A DNA stretch of 64,000 nucleotides. Origin: a virus. The notes beneath the pieces were generated by a model. The model was not told the origin of the DNA. It was given only the letters and a program-made list of their open reading frames with translations, and searched no databases. Positions 27,430 through 35,229 of this stretch are shown here, piece after piece. Each line of letters starts with the position of its first letter. Positions within the stretch are counted from its first letter, which is position 1. Both the position numbers and the translations under genes were made by a program. The stretch spans positions 1 through 64,000 of the IMG/VR virus record IMGVR_UViG_3300042922_000827; one strand, given 5' to 3'.

Positions 27430-27795
27430 ATGGCACACGATACTGAAAAATTTGAAGATCAGTGGAAAATAATATATAAAGCAGAACCAAAAGAGGATGC
27501 AGGCAATATTGTATCCTCTAACTCAAATACAGAGCCAGACAATTATGAAAACCTGTCAGTGAAAAGATTTAAAACAGCTTTAGCTAAAGATCCAAATTCA
27601 TCTTTAGTTGATGATATTAAAACATATGATGAATATTTAAAGAAGTATATAAAAGATGTAGAGATATTGCTTATACTATCCGCTCCTCCAGGTATAGATC
27701 CAGAGTATTGTAGAATTGCAAGACAGTCTGCTCTTGATCAATTGACCGACAACCAAAATTGTTTGCAAAAAATTATTGATAAGCATACAATATAA
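27430..27795 (+). CDS. Small paralogue of the 26771 protein
   Basis: A 121-residue protein. The N-terminal 45 residues are hydrophilic and probably disordered. The remainder (LVDDIKTYDEYLKKYIKD, then an APPGIDPEYCRIARQSALD segment ending LQKIIDKHTI) resembles the duplicated unit of the preceding gene. Together with the shared 42-base upstream repeat this points to tandem duplication. Function unknown. Confidence 0.7.
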   Translation: MAHDTEKFEDQWKIIYKAEPKEDAGNIVSSNSNTEPDNYENLSVKRFKTALAKDPNSSLVDDIKTYDEYLKKYIKDVEILLILSAPPGIDPEYCRIARQSALDQLTDNQNCLQKIIDKHTI

Positions 27796-27819
27796 TAAAA
27801 AATAAAGGGGGTATTTCGC

Positions 27820-28113
27820 ATGAAATTATCTGAAATCAAAACTAGTAAATTATTGCTAAACTATATCGCGGAATTTATTTTAAAGCTATCTAACTTTGAA
27901 GCTGTACATAATGTAGTATTAATTCAAAAAGAAACCAATACTATCAAAGCTTCACTTATAGGGGCAAGCGAGTTTAATGCCGATCTAGCACGAGTAACTT
28001 CTGCTCTTGTTAGATTAAATAAACTCAATGGTGGCAATGATCGCATTCGTGCAATCTATGCTACAGTTAAAGACGAAAACGTTAAAAAACGTTTCGCAAA
28101 ATACATACAATAA
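27820..28113 (+). CDS. Small hypothetical protein
   Basis: A 97-residue alpha-helical, basic protein with an AAGGGGGT site. It ends the polymerase-led transcript at the hairpin at 28112. No motif recognised. Confidence 0.67.
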   Translation: MKLSEIKTSKLLLNYIAEFILKLSNFEAVHNVVLIQKETNTIKASLIGASEFNADLARVTSALVRLNKLNGGNDRIRAIYATVKDENVKKRFAKYIQ

Positions 28114-28156
28114 ACAATACACCCGTATCCTCAAAAGGGATACGGGTGTATTGTTT
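28112..28156 (+). terminator. Terminator of the polymerase-led unit
   Basis: A 19-bp stem (AAACAATACACCCGTATCC and complement) with a 7-base loop. The next gene begins 24 bases later, so partial read-through is likely. Confidence 0.78.
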
Positions 28157-28180
28157 CTATAATAAAAGGAGAGAATAATT

Positions 28181-28498
28181 ATGGAAATATCTAGAGAAGA
28201 ATATATGAAAATGCAATTAGCTATATTCGATTTAACTACAAAGTTACAAGATGCTGATAAAAAGGCAGAAGAAAAATTTATAAATAATTTATTATATGCT
28301 AAAGACGAAACCGTAAATAAGATCATCCAAAGAGCAATAGCGGCAGAAACTGAGCTGAGCAGATTAAAGGAAAGATTCGATACTATTAATGATTTAAATA
28401 AACAAATTTTAAAAGATCAAAAAGATACCATAGATAAAGCGTATAATCTAGCAATACTTCATGAAGAGATGAATAAAAGAATGGAAGATATAAGATAG
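28181..28498 (+). CDS. Small coiled-coil protein
   Basis: A 105-residue, almost entirely helical, charged protein (heptad-like spacing through MQLAIFDLTTKLQDADKKAE and later segments). It has an AAAGGAGAG site and lies 11 bases before the 28510 gene. No function recognised. Confidence 0.66.
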   Translation: MEISREEYMKMQLAIFDLTTKLQDADKKAEEKFINNLLYAKDETVNKIIQRAIAAETELSRLKERFDTINDLNKQILKDQKDTIDKAYNLAILHEEMNKRMEDIR

Positions 28499-28509
28499 GA
28501 GCATAGAAA

Positions 28510-28797
28510 ATGGACACTAAATTTGATGAATTGGTTAGAAATGTAACACTTGCATATACAACAGGTGAAAAGATAAGAATTAAGGAAAGTATTAATTTGG
28601 CACAAAAATTATTGCTTACAGATAAGTGTGAAATTAATACTGAAGAGTGTAGAGAGATGATTATATCTACACCATTACGCCTTACATGGATGACTAAAAA
28701 GGAAATTGAAGGCAAAGAATTTTTGGCAATTAAGTATAAAGATATAGCAATAGAATTCTACTCTACTGATATTGTACATACACCTCCTCAGAAATAA
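28510..28797 (+). CDS. Small hypothetical protein
   Basis: A 95-residue protein with an AGGAG site. Two cysteines occur at CEINTEEC, and the C-terminal half is beta-like (FLAIKYKDIAIEFYSTDIV). Cotranscribed with the coiled-coil gene. No family recognised. Confidence 0.65.
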   Translation: MDTKFDELVRNVTLAYTTGEKIRIKESINLAQKLLLTDKCEINTEECREMIISTPLRLTWMTKKEIEGKEFLAIKYKDIAIEFYSTDIVHTPPQK

Positions 28798-28823
28798 AGA
28801 TACGTTAAAGACCGATATTTCAG

Positions 28824-28835
28824 TTATATATTATA
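28824..28835 (+). promoter_or_regulatory. Phage promoter motif
   Basis: An exact TTATATATTATA followed by TATGTGAGAATAA, an almost perfect match to the extended consensus, 71 bases before the start at 28906. Confidence 0.7.
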
Positions 28836-28905
28836 TATGTGAGAATAAATAAAATATATAGACTGAAGCTCGAATATATCGACCAGTCAAAGAGGAGAAT
28901 ATAAA

Positions 28906-29982
28906 ATGATAGTTAATATTGAAGGTACAAAAGTAGAGTTTAATGTAGTGGCTGACGAAGATAGAAATAATGCTCTAGAGGAAGTATTTGCTATATTAGG
29001 ATTCGATCAGCGACCACATGCTAAAGATTGCGATGGCGAAACTCCAGTTCATATGTTAAAACAAATACCAGTAGATGAAAAAGCAGGATATGTCGAAAGG
29101 GTTAATTTATTAGACATAGTTACTATTCTTGGTAGCAGATTTAATATCGAATTTGATTACAAAGATAATCTTGATATTGTTTGTGAAAGAATGGAGAAGA
29201 TTTTCTGCGATCCTCAATCTGCCGCAATGATTACTAGACAAGCTGTTTTAGAATATCAAAAAACATCAGATCTAGCAACAGATATGTTAGAGTTTATCAA
29301 AATATTTGATAGATGTAACGATGCTTCCATTTCGATAGATATGAAAGATAAGAAAATAAATATACTCGAAAGTGGAAATGTATTAGCATCCTTTGGTAAA
29401 GACGGTAGAGTAGAAATAGATTCTACTGCTCCTAAGAAATTTATCGAGTATATAAAAACAGAATTTAAAGATACAATAGTTGTAGAAAAATTTAGCGAAG
29501 CAAATGTAACTGTTCTACCTCCAGATAAAAAGGAGCCACCAAAAATTTTACGAAAATCTATTGAGAGCGAACCTGTAAAGGAGAAACGGGAAACTGCTAA
29601 TGGAAAAGTAATAGAAATAAATAATAAAGATAAAAATGAAATTGTCAAGGTTATACACAATCCTGAGACAACAATTACTTTAGCAAATACGGAACAGATT
29701 GCCACAAGAATTGATATTGAGCTTTTGGGCAAATATATTAATATTGATAGTTTGAAAAATATACCATTTGAATTTAAAGCTAAAGTTATGGCTAGGTTAG
29801 AAGGAGCATTACAAACAGTATTAAAATCGAAAGATGCTCATAAATTATTAAACAAAAATGAAAAGTATGGCATCTCAAAATCCAATTTCTTTAGCAAAGA
29901 TGTTTATAGTTTATTTAACGGAAAACGATATATGAAATTTATCGATGCAGAAAACTTCGTATTTGATACTAAGCTTAATTAA
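28906..29982 (+). CDS. Unrecognised phage protein
   Basis: A 358-residue protein directly behind a promoter motif, with an AGAGGAGA site. Residues 1-150 form an alpha/beta domain, 150-200 are beta-rich, and 205-235 are a Lys/Glu/Pro-rich linker (PPDKKEPPKILRKS). The C-terminal 100 residues form a helical domain. No enzyme motif was found. Promoter type suggests early or middle expression. Confidence 0.7.
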   Translation: MIVNIEGTKVEFNVVADEDRNNALEEVFAILGFDQRPHAKDCDGETPVHMLKQIPVDEKAGYVERVNLLDIVTILGSRFNIEFDYKDNLDIVCERMEKIFCDPQSAAMITRQAVLEYQKTSDLATDMLEFIKIFDRCNDASISIDMKDKKINILESGNVLASFGKDGRVEIDSTAPKKFIEYIKTEFKDTIVVEKFSEANVTVLPPDKKEPPKILRKSIESEPVKEKRETANGKVIEINNKDKNEIVKVIHNPETTITLANTEQIATRIDIELLGKYINIDSLKNIPFEFKAKVMARLEGALQTVLKSKDAHKLLNKNEKYGISKSNFFSKDVYSLFNGKRYMKFIDAENFVFDTKLN

Positions 29983-29988
29983 AGTATT

Positions 29989-30017
29989 GGGGAGAAATTT
30001 CTCCCCTTTATTTTTTT
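29989..30017 (+). terminator. Terminator after the 28906 gene
   Basis: The 18-base palindrome GGGGAGAAATTTCTCCCC followed by TTTATTTTTTT, a classical intrinsic terminator. Confidence 0.88.
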
Positions 30018-30037
30018 AAGAGGGGTGAGGGGGCAAA

Positions 30038-30778
30038 ATGCAGGAATTAAAGTTCGAGAACTATAATAAAATTGAAGATATAGTGTACTACCTCGGACCA
30101 AATGCGGTATTAAAGATGAATCTATCTATGTATAGCAGTTCCGAAAAGTATGGGCGCAAAAGTTATCATCAAGAAATACAATACTACAATGATAAAATAG
30201 GAGAAAAGGTAATTAATATAAAAAGATCATTTGACTATTTCGCCACTATTGAAAATCTTAAAGCTGTAAATAGCATAAAACAATATATAATGATACGGCA
30301 ACAAGATATATTGCTATTGCGTAAAGTAATGAATTCAGTGTTTGATATGTTTAACAAAGAATTCGATAATATGTTTGTCAAAAAGGGTGGGGTTGTCACT
30401 CTTAGGAATAAAATAACACCTGTAGAGTTTACTGGTTTGAATCTTGGGAAATATTTAGTATTCTCCCCAGATATAATGGACACGGCAAATGGCGAGAAAA
30501 TCGGATGTATTAGAATGAATCTATCTTCGCCTAATAATTTTGTTTTAATGCCAATAAGTAAATATAGTGGACTTCTAGAGTGTATAAATAATATGGATAT
30601 GTTTTCATATGCTCAGGGAATGTTATCATATTTTGGTAGACCCAATTATGGAACAAATATGTATGACTTTACAGATTCTCAAGAGATAGAAGATAGTGTA
30701 GTTGCAAGGAGTGGTAGAAAGATACAAGCTAAATCTAATAAGTCTTATTTCGCAAATAAGATGGCTGAAATCGAATAG
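30038..30778 (+). CDS. Unrecognised protein, possible ssDNA-binding-type fold
   Basis: A 246-residue protein with a GTGAGGGGG site 20 bases after a terminator. The middle is helical (DILLLRKVMNSVFDMFNKEF), the following region beta-rich (GKYLVFSPDIM, then a FVLMPISKYSG segment). The C-terminal KSYFANK sequence recurs near the end of the 43196 product, which has a generally similar order of elements. A remote relationship between the two is possible. No function established. Confidence 0.65.
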   Translation: MQELKFENYNKIEDIVYYLGPNAVLKMNLSMYSSSEKYGRKSYHQEIQYYNDKIGEKVINIKRSFDYFATIENLKAVNSIKQYIMIRQQDILLLRKVMNSVFDMFNKEFDNMFVKKGGVVTLRNKITPVEFTGLNLGKYLVFSPDIMDTANGEKIGCIRMNLSSPNNFVLMPISKYSGLLECINNMDMFSYAQGMLSYFGRPNYGTNMYDFTDSQEIEDSVVARSGRKIQAKSNKSYFANKMAEIE

Positions 30779-30783
30779 GATAG

Positions 30784-30810
30784 AGAGGTATAGCGTAACG
30801 CTATACCTCT
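30784..30810. terminator. Bidirectional terminator
   Basis: A 12-bp stem AGAGGTATAGCG / CGCTATACCTCT with a TAA loop and flanking T-run, between convergent genes. Confidence 0.85.
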
Positions 30811-30817
30811 TTATTTT

Positions 30818-31570
30818 TTAATTTACAGTAATCATAATTGGTTGATTTGTGTTTGCAGCGCTAACATAATTATCTTCTAGTTTCTGTACTATTTCTTCTC
30901 TTTTATTGGCTTTTTCTTCTATACTAGACAACTTAAGATCTGTATTTGCAAATACAGTTTCTACACCATCGTAGTGTTTAAGATATTCATATAAATATAC
31001 TGCTACATCTGCCTGAGCCAGAGCTTCAAACGTTTCCATCTTAGTTGGTGCTATAGTCATTAAATTATTTGGGTGTTTTATTAATAGATTTATTGGGATA
31101 CGATTGAAGTTGAGATGGTTGTTTGCTGTAGCTGAAGTTAATCTAATTTTATTTGGCGGATACCAATCTAAATAAATACCATTATTAAATAGAGAATTAT
31201 GATCTGCTGCCATTTGAGTCATCATAATATCCTCTACATCGTATGTAGTATTCATCATATTGAATGTTCCAAACCCTCCCATTATCGTTGGCGACTTGGA
31301 GCTGAATTCGTGCCAGTCTATATCGGCTGCGCCTAAGATTTCTTGATTCTCGCATGTATCCTCATCTATTAAATAGAACTCTCCCTTTTTATTTTGTGGT
31401 CCTAATATATATAGAATTTTATGAGGATAATATCTACTAAAAGTATCGAGTGTTTCGTTGTTTATAACCTTCTTTGCCCAATTATCTTTAGCAATATTTT
31501 TAGGAAGATTAAGAGGTTCTGTACCTAGTCTTCTTTCTATCTTATCTAAAAGACCAGTCATTCTATTCAT
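30818..31570 (-). CDS. Unrecognised phage protein
   Basis: A 250-residue protein. The ATG at 31570 gives a 9-base spacing from AAGGAG; that at 31579 would leave one base. The central part has a FYLIDEDTCENQEILGAADI segment, then Gly/Met-rich (MGGFGTFNMMNTTY), then NNGIYLDWYPPNKIRL. It looks like a soluble alpha/beta protein, possibly structural. It is a single-gene transcript. Confidence 0.68.
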   Translation of the reverse strand: MNRMTGLLDKIERRLGTEPLNLPKNIAKDNWAKKVINNETLDTFSRYYPHKILYILGPQNKKGEFYLIDEDTCENQEILGAADIDWHEFSSKSPTIMGGFGTFNMMNTTYDVEDIMMTQMAADHNSLFNNGIYLDWYPPNKIRLTSATANNHLNFNRIPINLLIKHPNNLMTIAPTKMETFEALAQADVAVYLYEYLKHYDGVETVFANTDLKLSSIEEKANKREEIVQKLEDNYVSAANTNQPIMITVN

Positions 31571-31610
31571 ATTTATCATCTCCTTATTTAAATGTAAATT
31601 TAATAATTGA

Positions 31611-31622
31611 TTATATATTATA
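31611..31622 (+). promoter_or_regulatory. Phage promoter motif
   Basis: An exact TTATATATTATA followed by CATATGAGAAGA; it lies only 25 bases before the start at 31647, so the leader would be very short. Confidence 0.66.
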
Positions 31623-31646
31623 CATATGAGAAGAGGGGGAGTGAAA

Positions 31647-32408
31647 ATGAACTACTTTAACTACAAATACTATATTGATTCAGTGATGAACTTATTGAAT
31701 GGGCAAGTCAATAAAAACTTACGATGTTACCGATATTCTTATATATACTCTACAGATAAAGTATATGCTAGAGAGTGTAATGGGGCAATTACATTTAATC
31801 TACAAAGCATGGCGTATGCATTTAGAAATATGGAACCTCTTACTAGATTTGCATACATAATTAGAACTACATCTCATGAGTTATCTCATGTAGATCAAGA
31901 TGTAAATTACCATAAATATGAAAGGGACTATTCTTATAAAGCATGGATAGAAAAATCGAATGAATTAAACTCTGTATGTTTTATTATTGAGAATCTTAAT
32001 ATGATCAAAAGAAATTTAGGAGACTTTGATCATACAATTTTAGAAGATCTATATCAATATGCAAAGACTAATGGGACAAATTATATACCATCATCTAAGA
32101 GCAAAATGGTATCTAATATAATGGAAACTTATATGATAGATACTAATAAAACTAGATATAAAGAGCTAGATACCATTTTACTAAATCTGAATGGTATACG
32201 TTATATGATAAAACACAAAGGAGAAGTAATAGATCCGAATATACTATATCCAGTGATAAATGAACTAAGTAATTTTAATAGTATGAAGGTATTTAATCTT
32301 GTAAAGAAGGAAGATAATACTTTAATTATTAAAGTGCAAACAGATGACGAGCAAAGAAGATTAGAAGAAATAATATTCAGGATAGATAAAAAATATATTA
32401 TGGGATAA
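31647..32408 (+). CDS. Zincin-like metalloprotease (HELSH)
   Basis: A 253-residue protein; the ATG at 31647 has AGAGGGGGAG upstream. Residues 74-82 read TTSHELSHV, a HExxH zinc motif at 77-81; glutamates at 102 and 106 could supply the third ligand. The rest is helical and matches no peptidase family I can name. It could cut a host or phage protein early in infection, since it stands directly behind the phage promoter motif. A similar HEVSH motif is found in the 44086 gene. Confidence 0.62.
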   Translation: MNYFNYKYYIDSVMNLLNGQVNKNLRCYRYSYIYSTDKVYARECNGAITFNLQSMAYAFRNMEPLTRFAYIIRTTSHELSHVDQDVNYHKYERDYSYKAWIEKSNELNSVCFIIENLNMIKRNLGDFDHTILEDLYQYAKTNGTNYIPSSKSKMVSNIMETYMIDTNKTRYKELDTILLNLNGIRYMIKHKGEVIDPNILYPVINELSNFNSMKVFNLVKKEDNTLIIKVQTDDEQRRLEEIIFRIDKKYIMG

Positions 32409-32420
32409 CATAGAATAATA

Positions 32421-32446
32421 AAAAGTATGCCTAATGGCATACTTTT
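32421..32446 (+). terminator. Terminator after the zincin gene
   Basis: Stem AAAAGTATGCC / GGCATACTTTT with loop TAAT, followed by a T-rich run and then the next promoter motif. Confidence 0.83.
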
Positions 32447-32455
32447 ATTTTTTGC

Positions 32456-32467
32456 TTATATATTATA
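32456..32467 (+). promoter_or_regulatory. Phage promoter motif
   Basis: An exact TTATATATTATA followed by TAAGTGAGCATTAG, nine bases after a terminator and 44 bases before the start at 32511. Confidence 0.7.
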
Positions 32468-32510
32468 TAAGTGAGCATTAGAAAAAATATATTAGTGGAG
32501 GTTATTTTAA

Positions 32511-33011
32511 ATGAACAAAAATACATTCAATGGTTTTATGCAGGACATGTGCAAATTATTAAAGGGTAAGGGTATGTCGATTACTGAAATATCAGAAGTG
32601 ATTGATGTTAACAAGTCGTCGTTATACGGATATATAGGGAATATTGAAAAGCAGTGGTGTCCAGAACGCAAACATAACAGCATTATAGAAAAATTTAAAT
32701 CATTAGTAGGTGACGAAATGGTATATGTTTTAGATAAATATAATATGGTGCAAAAAGTTATAATTGATAAAAATGAAACAGGAGAAGAGAAACCCAAACA
32801 GTCACCACAAACAATACTAGAAGATGTGTATACTATAGACGATATTGCTAATAGAGCTAGTCTATTAGAATTAGATCTAAAAAATCTTCATAGTTCTATT
32901 ACTAACAAAATAGAAACCTTAGAAGAAGAATTGAAAAATCTCAAGGATCAGGAAAAAACTGTACGCGAAACTATCCAAAACTTAAATATCTTAAAAGATA
33001 TAAAGCGCTAA
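32511..33011 (+). CDS. HTH DNA-binding protein with C-terminal coiled coil
   Basis: A 166-residue protein. Residues 8-40 fit a helix-turn-helix of the recombinase/sigma-like type (KGMSITEISEVIDVNKSSLYGYI). Residues 110-160 form a coiled coil (LEEELKNLKDQEKTVRETIQ) that would mediate dimerisation. It is a candidate phage transcription regulator, alone on a transcript behind its own promoter motif. The target is unknown. The start has a good GTGGAGG site. Confidence 0.76.
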   Translation: MNKNTFNGFMQDMCKLLKGKGMSITEISEVIDVNKSSLYGYIGNIEKQWCPERKHNSIIEKFKSLVGDEMVYVLDKYNMVQKVIIDKNETGEEKPKQSPQTILEDVYTIDDIANRASLLELDLKNLHSSITNKIETLEEELKNLKDQEKTVRETIQNLNILKDIKR

Positions 33012-33030
33012 AGATAAAATAAACAGAATG

Positions 33031-33056
33031 AGAGCTAGTGTATATACACTAGCTCT
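33031..33056. terminator. Bidirectional terminator
   Basis: The perfect palindrome AGAGCTAGTGTAT plus its complement, followed by a T-run, between convergent genes. Confidence 0.85.
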
Positions 33057-33063
33057 TTATTTT

Positions 33064-33912
33064 TTATAATTTAAAACAAAAATTCATTACTTCATTTTGA
33101 ATATGACGTTCTACTGGAACTACGATTCTATCATAATTCTTATCAACTAAAGTAACAGATTTGCCATCTTCTGATAATAGAATGCTTTCATAGAAAGTAT
33201 CAAAATTATTAACGATGGTATTAAGATTAGCAGACTCTGCCATAATATAATCTCTTACAGATGCGTTAGTGATAGGAGTTATAATTTGGAATCCTTCTTC
33301 AACTAATTGAATATTGCCATGTTCTTCTACCATCTTAGGAATATAGATATATTTATTAGCCTGCGCGGAAGCTCCCTCGCTAATAATTTTAGTAGTATAT
33401 GCTTTAGGATGTGATGGGTAATAAACACGGTCATATGTAACTATCTTAAGATTACGCACATATGCTTTACCTGCATTTTGTATAATAGTACCTAATGCTC
33501 TAAGAGAAAATGATGGTTTAGCCCCATCTTTAAGATCATCGTTAAATGATCTTCCTAAATCATTATTAGTTCCACGGAAGTTTGCTTTTACAAGATTGCC
33601 TTCCATCCACAACTTAGTATACCAAACTTGTTCCATGAATGGGTCGACTTTCTGTTGTCTTGCTAAGTCATTAGCCGATGGATGACCAGCTTCACCTTTA
33701 AAATTTCCACTAGTTACCATTTCTTGCTGCTTAGCACAATGAATTTCTTTATATAGATCATCATGGGCATAGCATCGTTTATTGCGATTTTCTTCCTCGG
33801 CTTCTTGAATTATACCTTCGGCAATAACGAAATCTCTGTTTTGATTCACTATATTAAATTCTACGTCTTTAGCAGACGATTCACATATAATATATGCTAA
33901 CGTAGTATTCAT
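33064..33912 (-). CDS. Prohead maturation protease
   Basis: A 282-residue protein with the phage prohead protease pattern of T4 gp21/herpesvirus-like serine peptidases. The His motif is FKGEAGHPSANDLARQQ with His77, and the Ser motif is AKPSFSLRALG with Ser134 or Ser136. The enzyme sits in the immature capsid and trims scaffold and capsid proteins before packaging. The gene has a AAAGGAGG site and no TTATATATTATA motif, consistent with late expression. Confidence 0.85.
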   Translation of the reverse strand: MNTTLAYIICESSAKDVEFNIVNQNRDFVIAEGIIQEAEEENRNKRCYAHDDLYKEIHCAKQQEMVTSGNFKGEAGHPSANDLARQQKVDPFMEQVWYTKLWMEGNLVKANFRGTNNDLGRSFNDDLKDGAKPSFSLRALGTIIQNAGKAYVRNLKIVTYDRVYYPSHPKAYTTKIISEGASAQANKYIYIPKMVEEHGNIQLVEEGFQIITPITNASVRDYIMAESANLNTIVNNFDTFYESILLSEDGKSVTLVDKNYDRIVVPVERHIQNEVMNFCFKL

Positions 33913-34006
33913 CTAATTACCTCCTTTGCTTTATATCTATGTTTAAACATATCTAATACAAGCAAATATATGATTTGCCTAATTATGTAATAGTTTGAGT
34001 TTTCAT

Positions 34007-34018
34007 TCATATATTATA
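34007..34018 (+). promoter_or_regulatory. Phage promoter motif, one mismatch
   Basis: TCATATATTATA followed by AAAGTGAATAG, close to the consensus. It opens the short unit that ends at the hairpin at 34226. Confidence 0.6.
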
Positions 34019-34060
34019 AAAGTGAATAGTAATAAAATTACATTCGAAGGGATTAAATCT

Positions 34061-34129
34061 ATGAGTAAAATTAAATTTCGAATGAGTGAAAAATATACGA
34101 AAGGAGAACTAGTATACTCAATAGCCTAA
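34061..34129 (+). CDS. Possible 22-residue peptide
   Basis: Starts MSKIKFRMSEKY and ends LVYSIA; GAAGGGA lies eight bases upstream. An internal ATG at 34082 gives a 15-residue form. Basic and amphipathic-like. Coding status uncertain. Confidence 0.35.
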   Translation: MSKIKFRMSEKYTKGELVYSIA

Positions 34130-34180
34130 CCTAAAATAAAATGAGGGCAGTTATTTTATTATGGGGGGAGGGCGTTTCGA

Positions 34181-34216
34181 ATGGATAACGAAACTACTGG
34201 ATTCGAACACGAATAG
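34181..34216 (+). CDS. Possible 11-residue peptide with very strong ribosome site
   Basis: MDNETTGFEHE preceded by GGGGGGAGGG eight bases upstream, one of the strongest ribosome sites in the window. It ends ten bases before the terminator stem. Coding status uncertain; the purine tract could instead be an antisense or protein-binding site. Confidence 0.35.
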   Translation: MDNETTGFEHE

Positions 34217-34225
34217 TCAATAGAT

Positions 34226-34258
34226 ATAACCGCAAATGAATAATTCATTTGCGGTTAT
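34226..34258. terminator. Bidirectional terminator
   Basis: A 15-bp stem (ATAACCGCAAATGAA and complement) with a TAA loop, between the small plus-strand unit and the 34275 gene. Confidence 0.87.
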
Positions 34259-34274
34259 ATATTTATTAATTTGA

Positions 34275-34820
34275 CTATTTATTTTTTTGATAATTTTTGC
34301 CAGTTGTAACCTTTTCTACTTTATCTGCAACTACTTGTTCTTTAACTTCTAGAGTAGCTGCTTCTACAGCAGATTCAATTTTTTCAGTAGACTCTGGAAC
34401 CTCTTCGGTAGTTTCTGCTATAGGCAGTACAGGAGCGATAACTCTTTCTTGAACTACTGGAACTTCTTCCGCAGTTTGTTCAGATTTGATTTCGACTGTT
34501 TGTTCAAGTTTAACTTCCACTTGTTCGGGCTGCGACTCTATAACCAATTTGCCATCTACCTGTTTTACATCCATAATTACAGCCTTTAGCTCTTCTGGTT
34601 TTGCAATTACGATAGAATTATCTTTATTGTAATTGGTGAAGTCTAAAGGAATAGTTCTGTTTCCGATTACTTCTTCAACCTTTGCTTTACTTCTAATGCA
34701 GATAAGAATCTCATTAATTGTAAGGGTAATACCATTTGCCACCCCAGCTACAGGATATCTCAATCCAGTAATAGGCGCGTTAGTTTTTACATTTACTTTC
34801 TTTTTTGTTACTGTTGTCAT
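34275..34820 (-). CDS. Unrecognised protein with acidic, repetitive C-terminal half
   Basis: A 181-residue protein with a AGGAGGAAAT site. Residues 1-100 form a small alpha/beta domain starting MTTVTKKKVNVKT. Residues 100-165 are Glu/Val/Pro/Thr-rich with repeated EQTVEIKSEQTAEEVP-like units, probably an extended linker. It ends in a basic tail (TGKNYQKNK). Possibly a virion decoration or head protein, which often have such linkers; no family recognised. Confidence 0.66.
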   Translation of the reverse strand: MTTVTKKKVNVKTNAPITGLRYPVAGVANGITLTINEILICIRSKAKVEEVIGNRTIPLDFTNYNKDNSIVIAKPEELKAVIMDVKQVDGKLVIESQPEQVEVKLEQTVEIKSEQTAEEVPVVQERVIAPVLPIAETTEEVPESTEKIESAVEAATLEVKEQVVADKVEKVTTGKNYQKNK

Positions 34821-34844
34821 TTTATTTCCTCCTAAAAATTAATT

Positions 34845-35018
34845 TTAATCTGAATAAACTGTGTCGTCTTCACCCATAACAATATCGATAGCGTCACTAT
34901 CCGAAATATTGTCTGATAGCAAATCTTCTTCAGCATCGATAATATCATCAATATCGCCATCTACAACAGACATGACAATATCATCATCGATAAATTCTTC
35001 ATATAGCATATCGAGCAT
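34845..35018 (-). CDS. Acidic microprotein, 57 residues
   Basis: A very acidic protein starting MLDMLYEEFIDDDIVMS with more than a third Asp/Glu. The ribosome site GGAGGT lies eight bases before the ATG and argues that it is real. It follows another acidic small gene by five bases. Such DNA-mimic-like composition is seen in phage inhibitors of host DNA-binding proteins, but that role is only a possibility. Confidence 0.7.
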   Translation of the reverse strand: MLDMLYEEFIDDDIVMSVVDGDIDDIIDAEEDLLSDNISDSDAIDIVMGEDDTVYSD

Positions 35019-35022
35019 TTAC

Positions 35023-35211
35023 TTATACCTCCATATATTTTTCTTCAGATGGGAAAATATCGGATAGATCTTCATTAATAGACGTTGTTTCCATAATGCT
35101 ATCAAGAATGTCATCATCGTCCATACACATCAAATCATCTTCGTCCTCTTTCGCCATCTCATTGTATAGAAGTTCATCGAAAGCTTTAGACAAATTAATC
35201 TCTCCTTCCAT
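35023..35211 (-). CDS. Acidic microprotein, 62 residues
   Basis: Starts MEGEINLSKAFDELLYNEM and has a DEDDLMCMDDDDILDS core. The ribosome site is weak (AAGATTG), so translation may depend on the gene upstream, whose stop is 18 bases away. Together with 34845 it forms a pair of small acidic proteins of unknown function. Confidence 0.6.
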   Translation of the reverse strand: MEGEINLSKAFDELLYNEMAKEDEDDLMCMDDDDILDSIMETTSINEDLSDIFPSEEKYMEV

Positions 35212-35229
35212 AGCAATCTTATTTATATG

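Larger units (their letters stand above)
34020..34258 (+). ncRNA. Candidate small RNA or micropeptide transcript
   Basis: This roughly 240-base stretch has a phage promoter motif at its 5' end and a strong terminator at its 3' end but no ORF longer than 22 codons. Two tiny ORFs with ribosome sites are present (34061 and 34181). TTCGAA occurs four times, at 34043, 34077, 34176 and 34202, which could allow internal pairing. The 362-base region between 33913 and 34274 otherwise holds only the 5' side of the protease gene. Whether the product is RNA or peptide cannot be told from sequence. Confidence 0.5.

Noticed and set aside
34198-34216. tRNA T-arm-like TTCGAAT sequences
   Set aside because: The flanking bases do not pair as a T-stem and no acceptor or anticodon arm could be formed.
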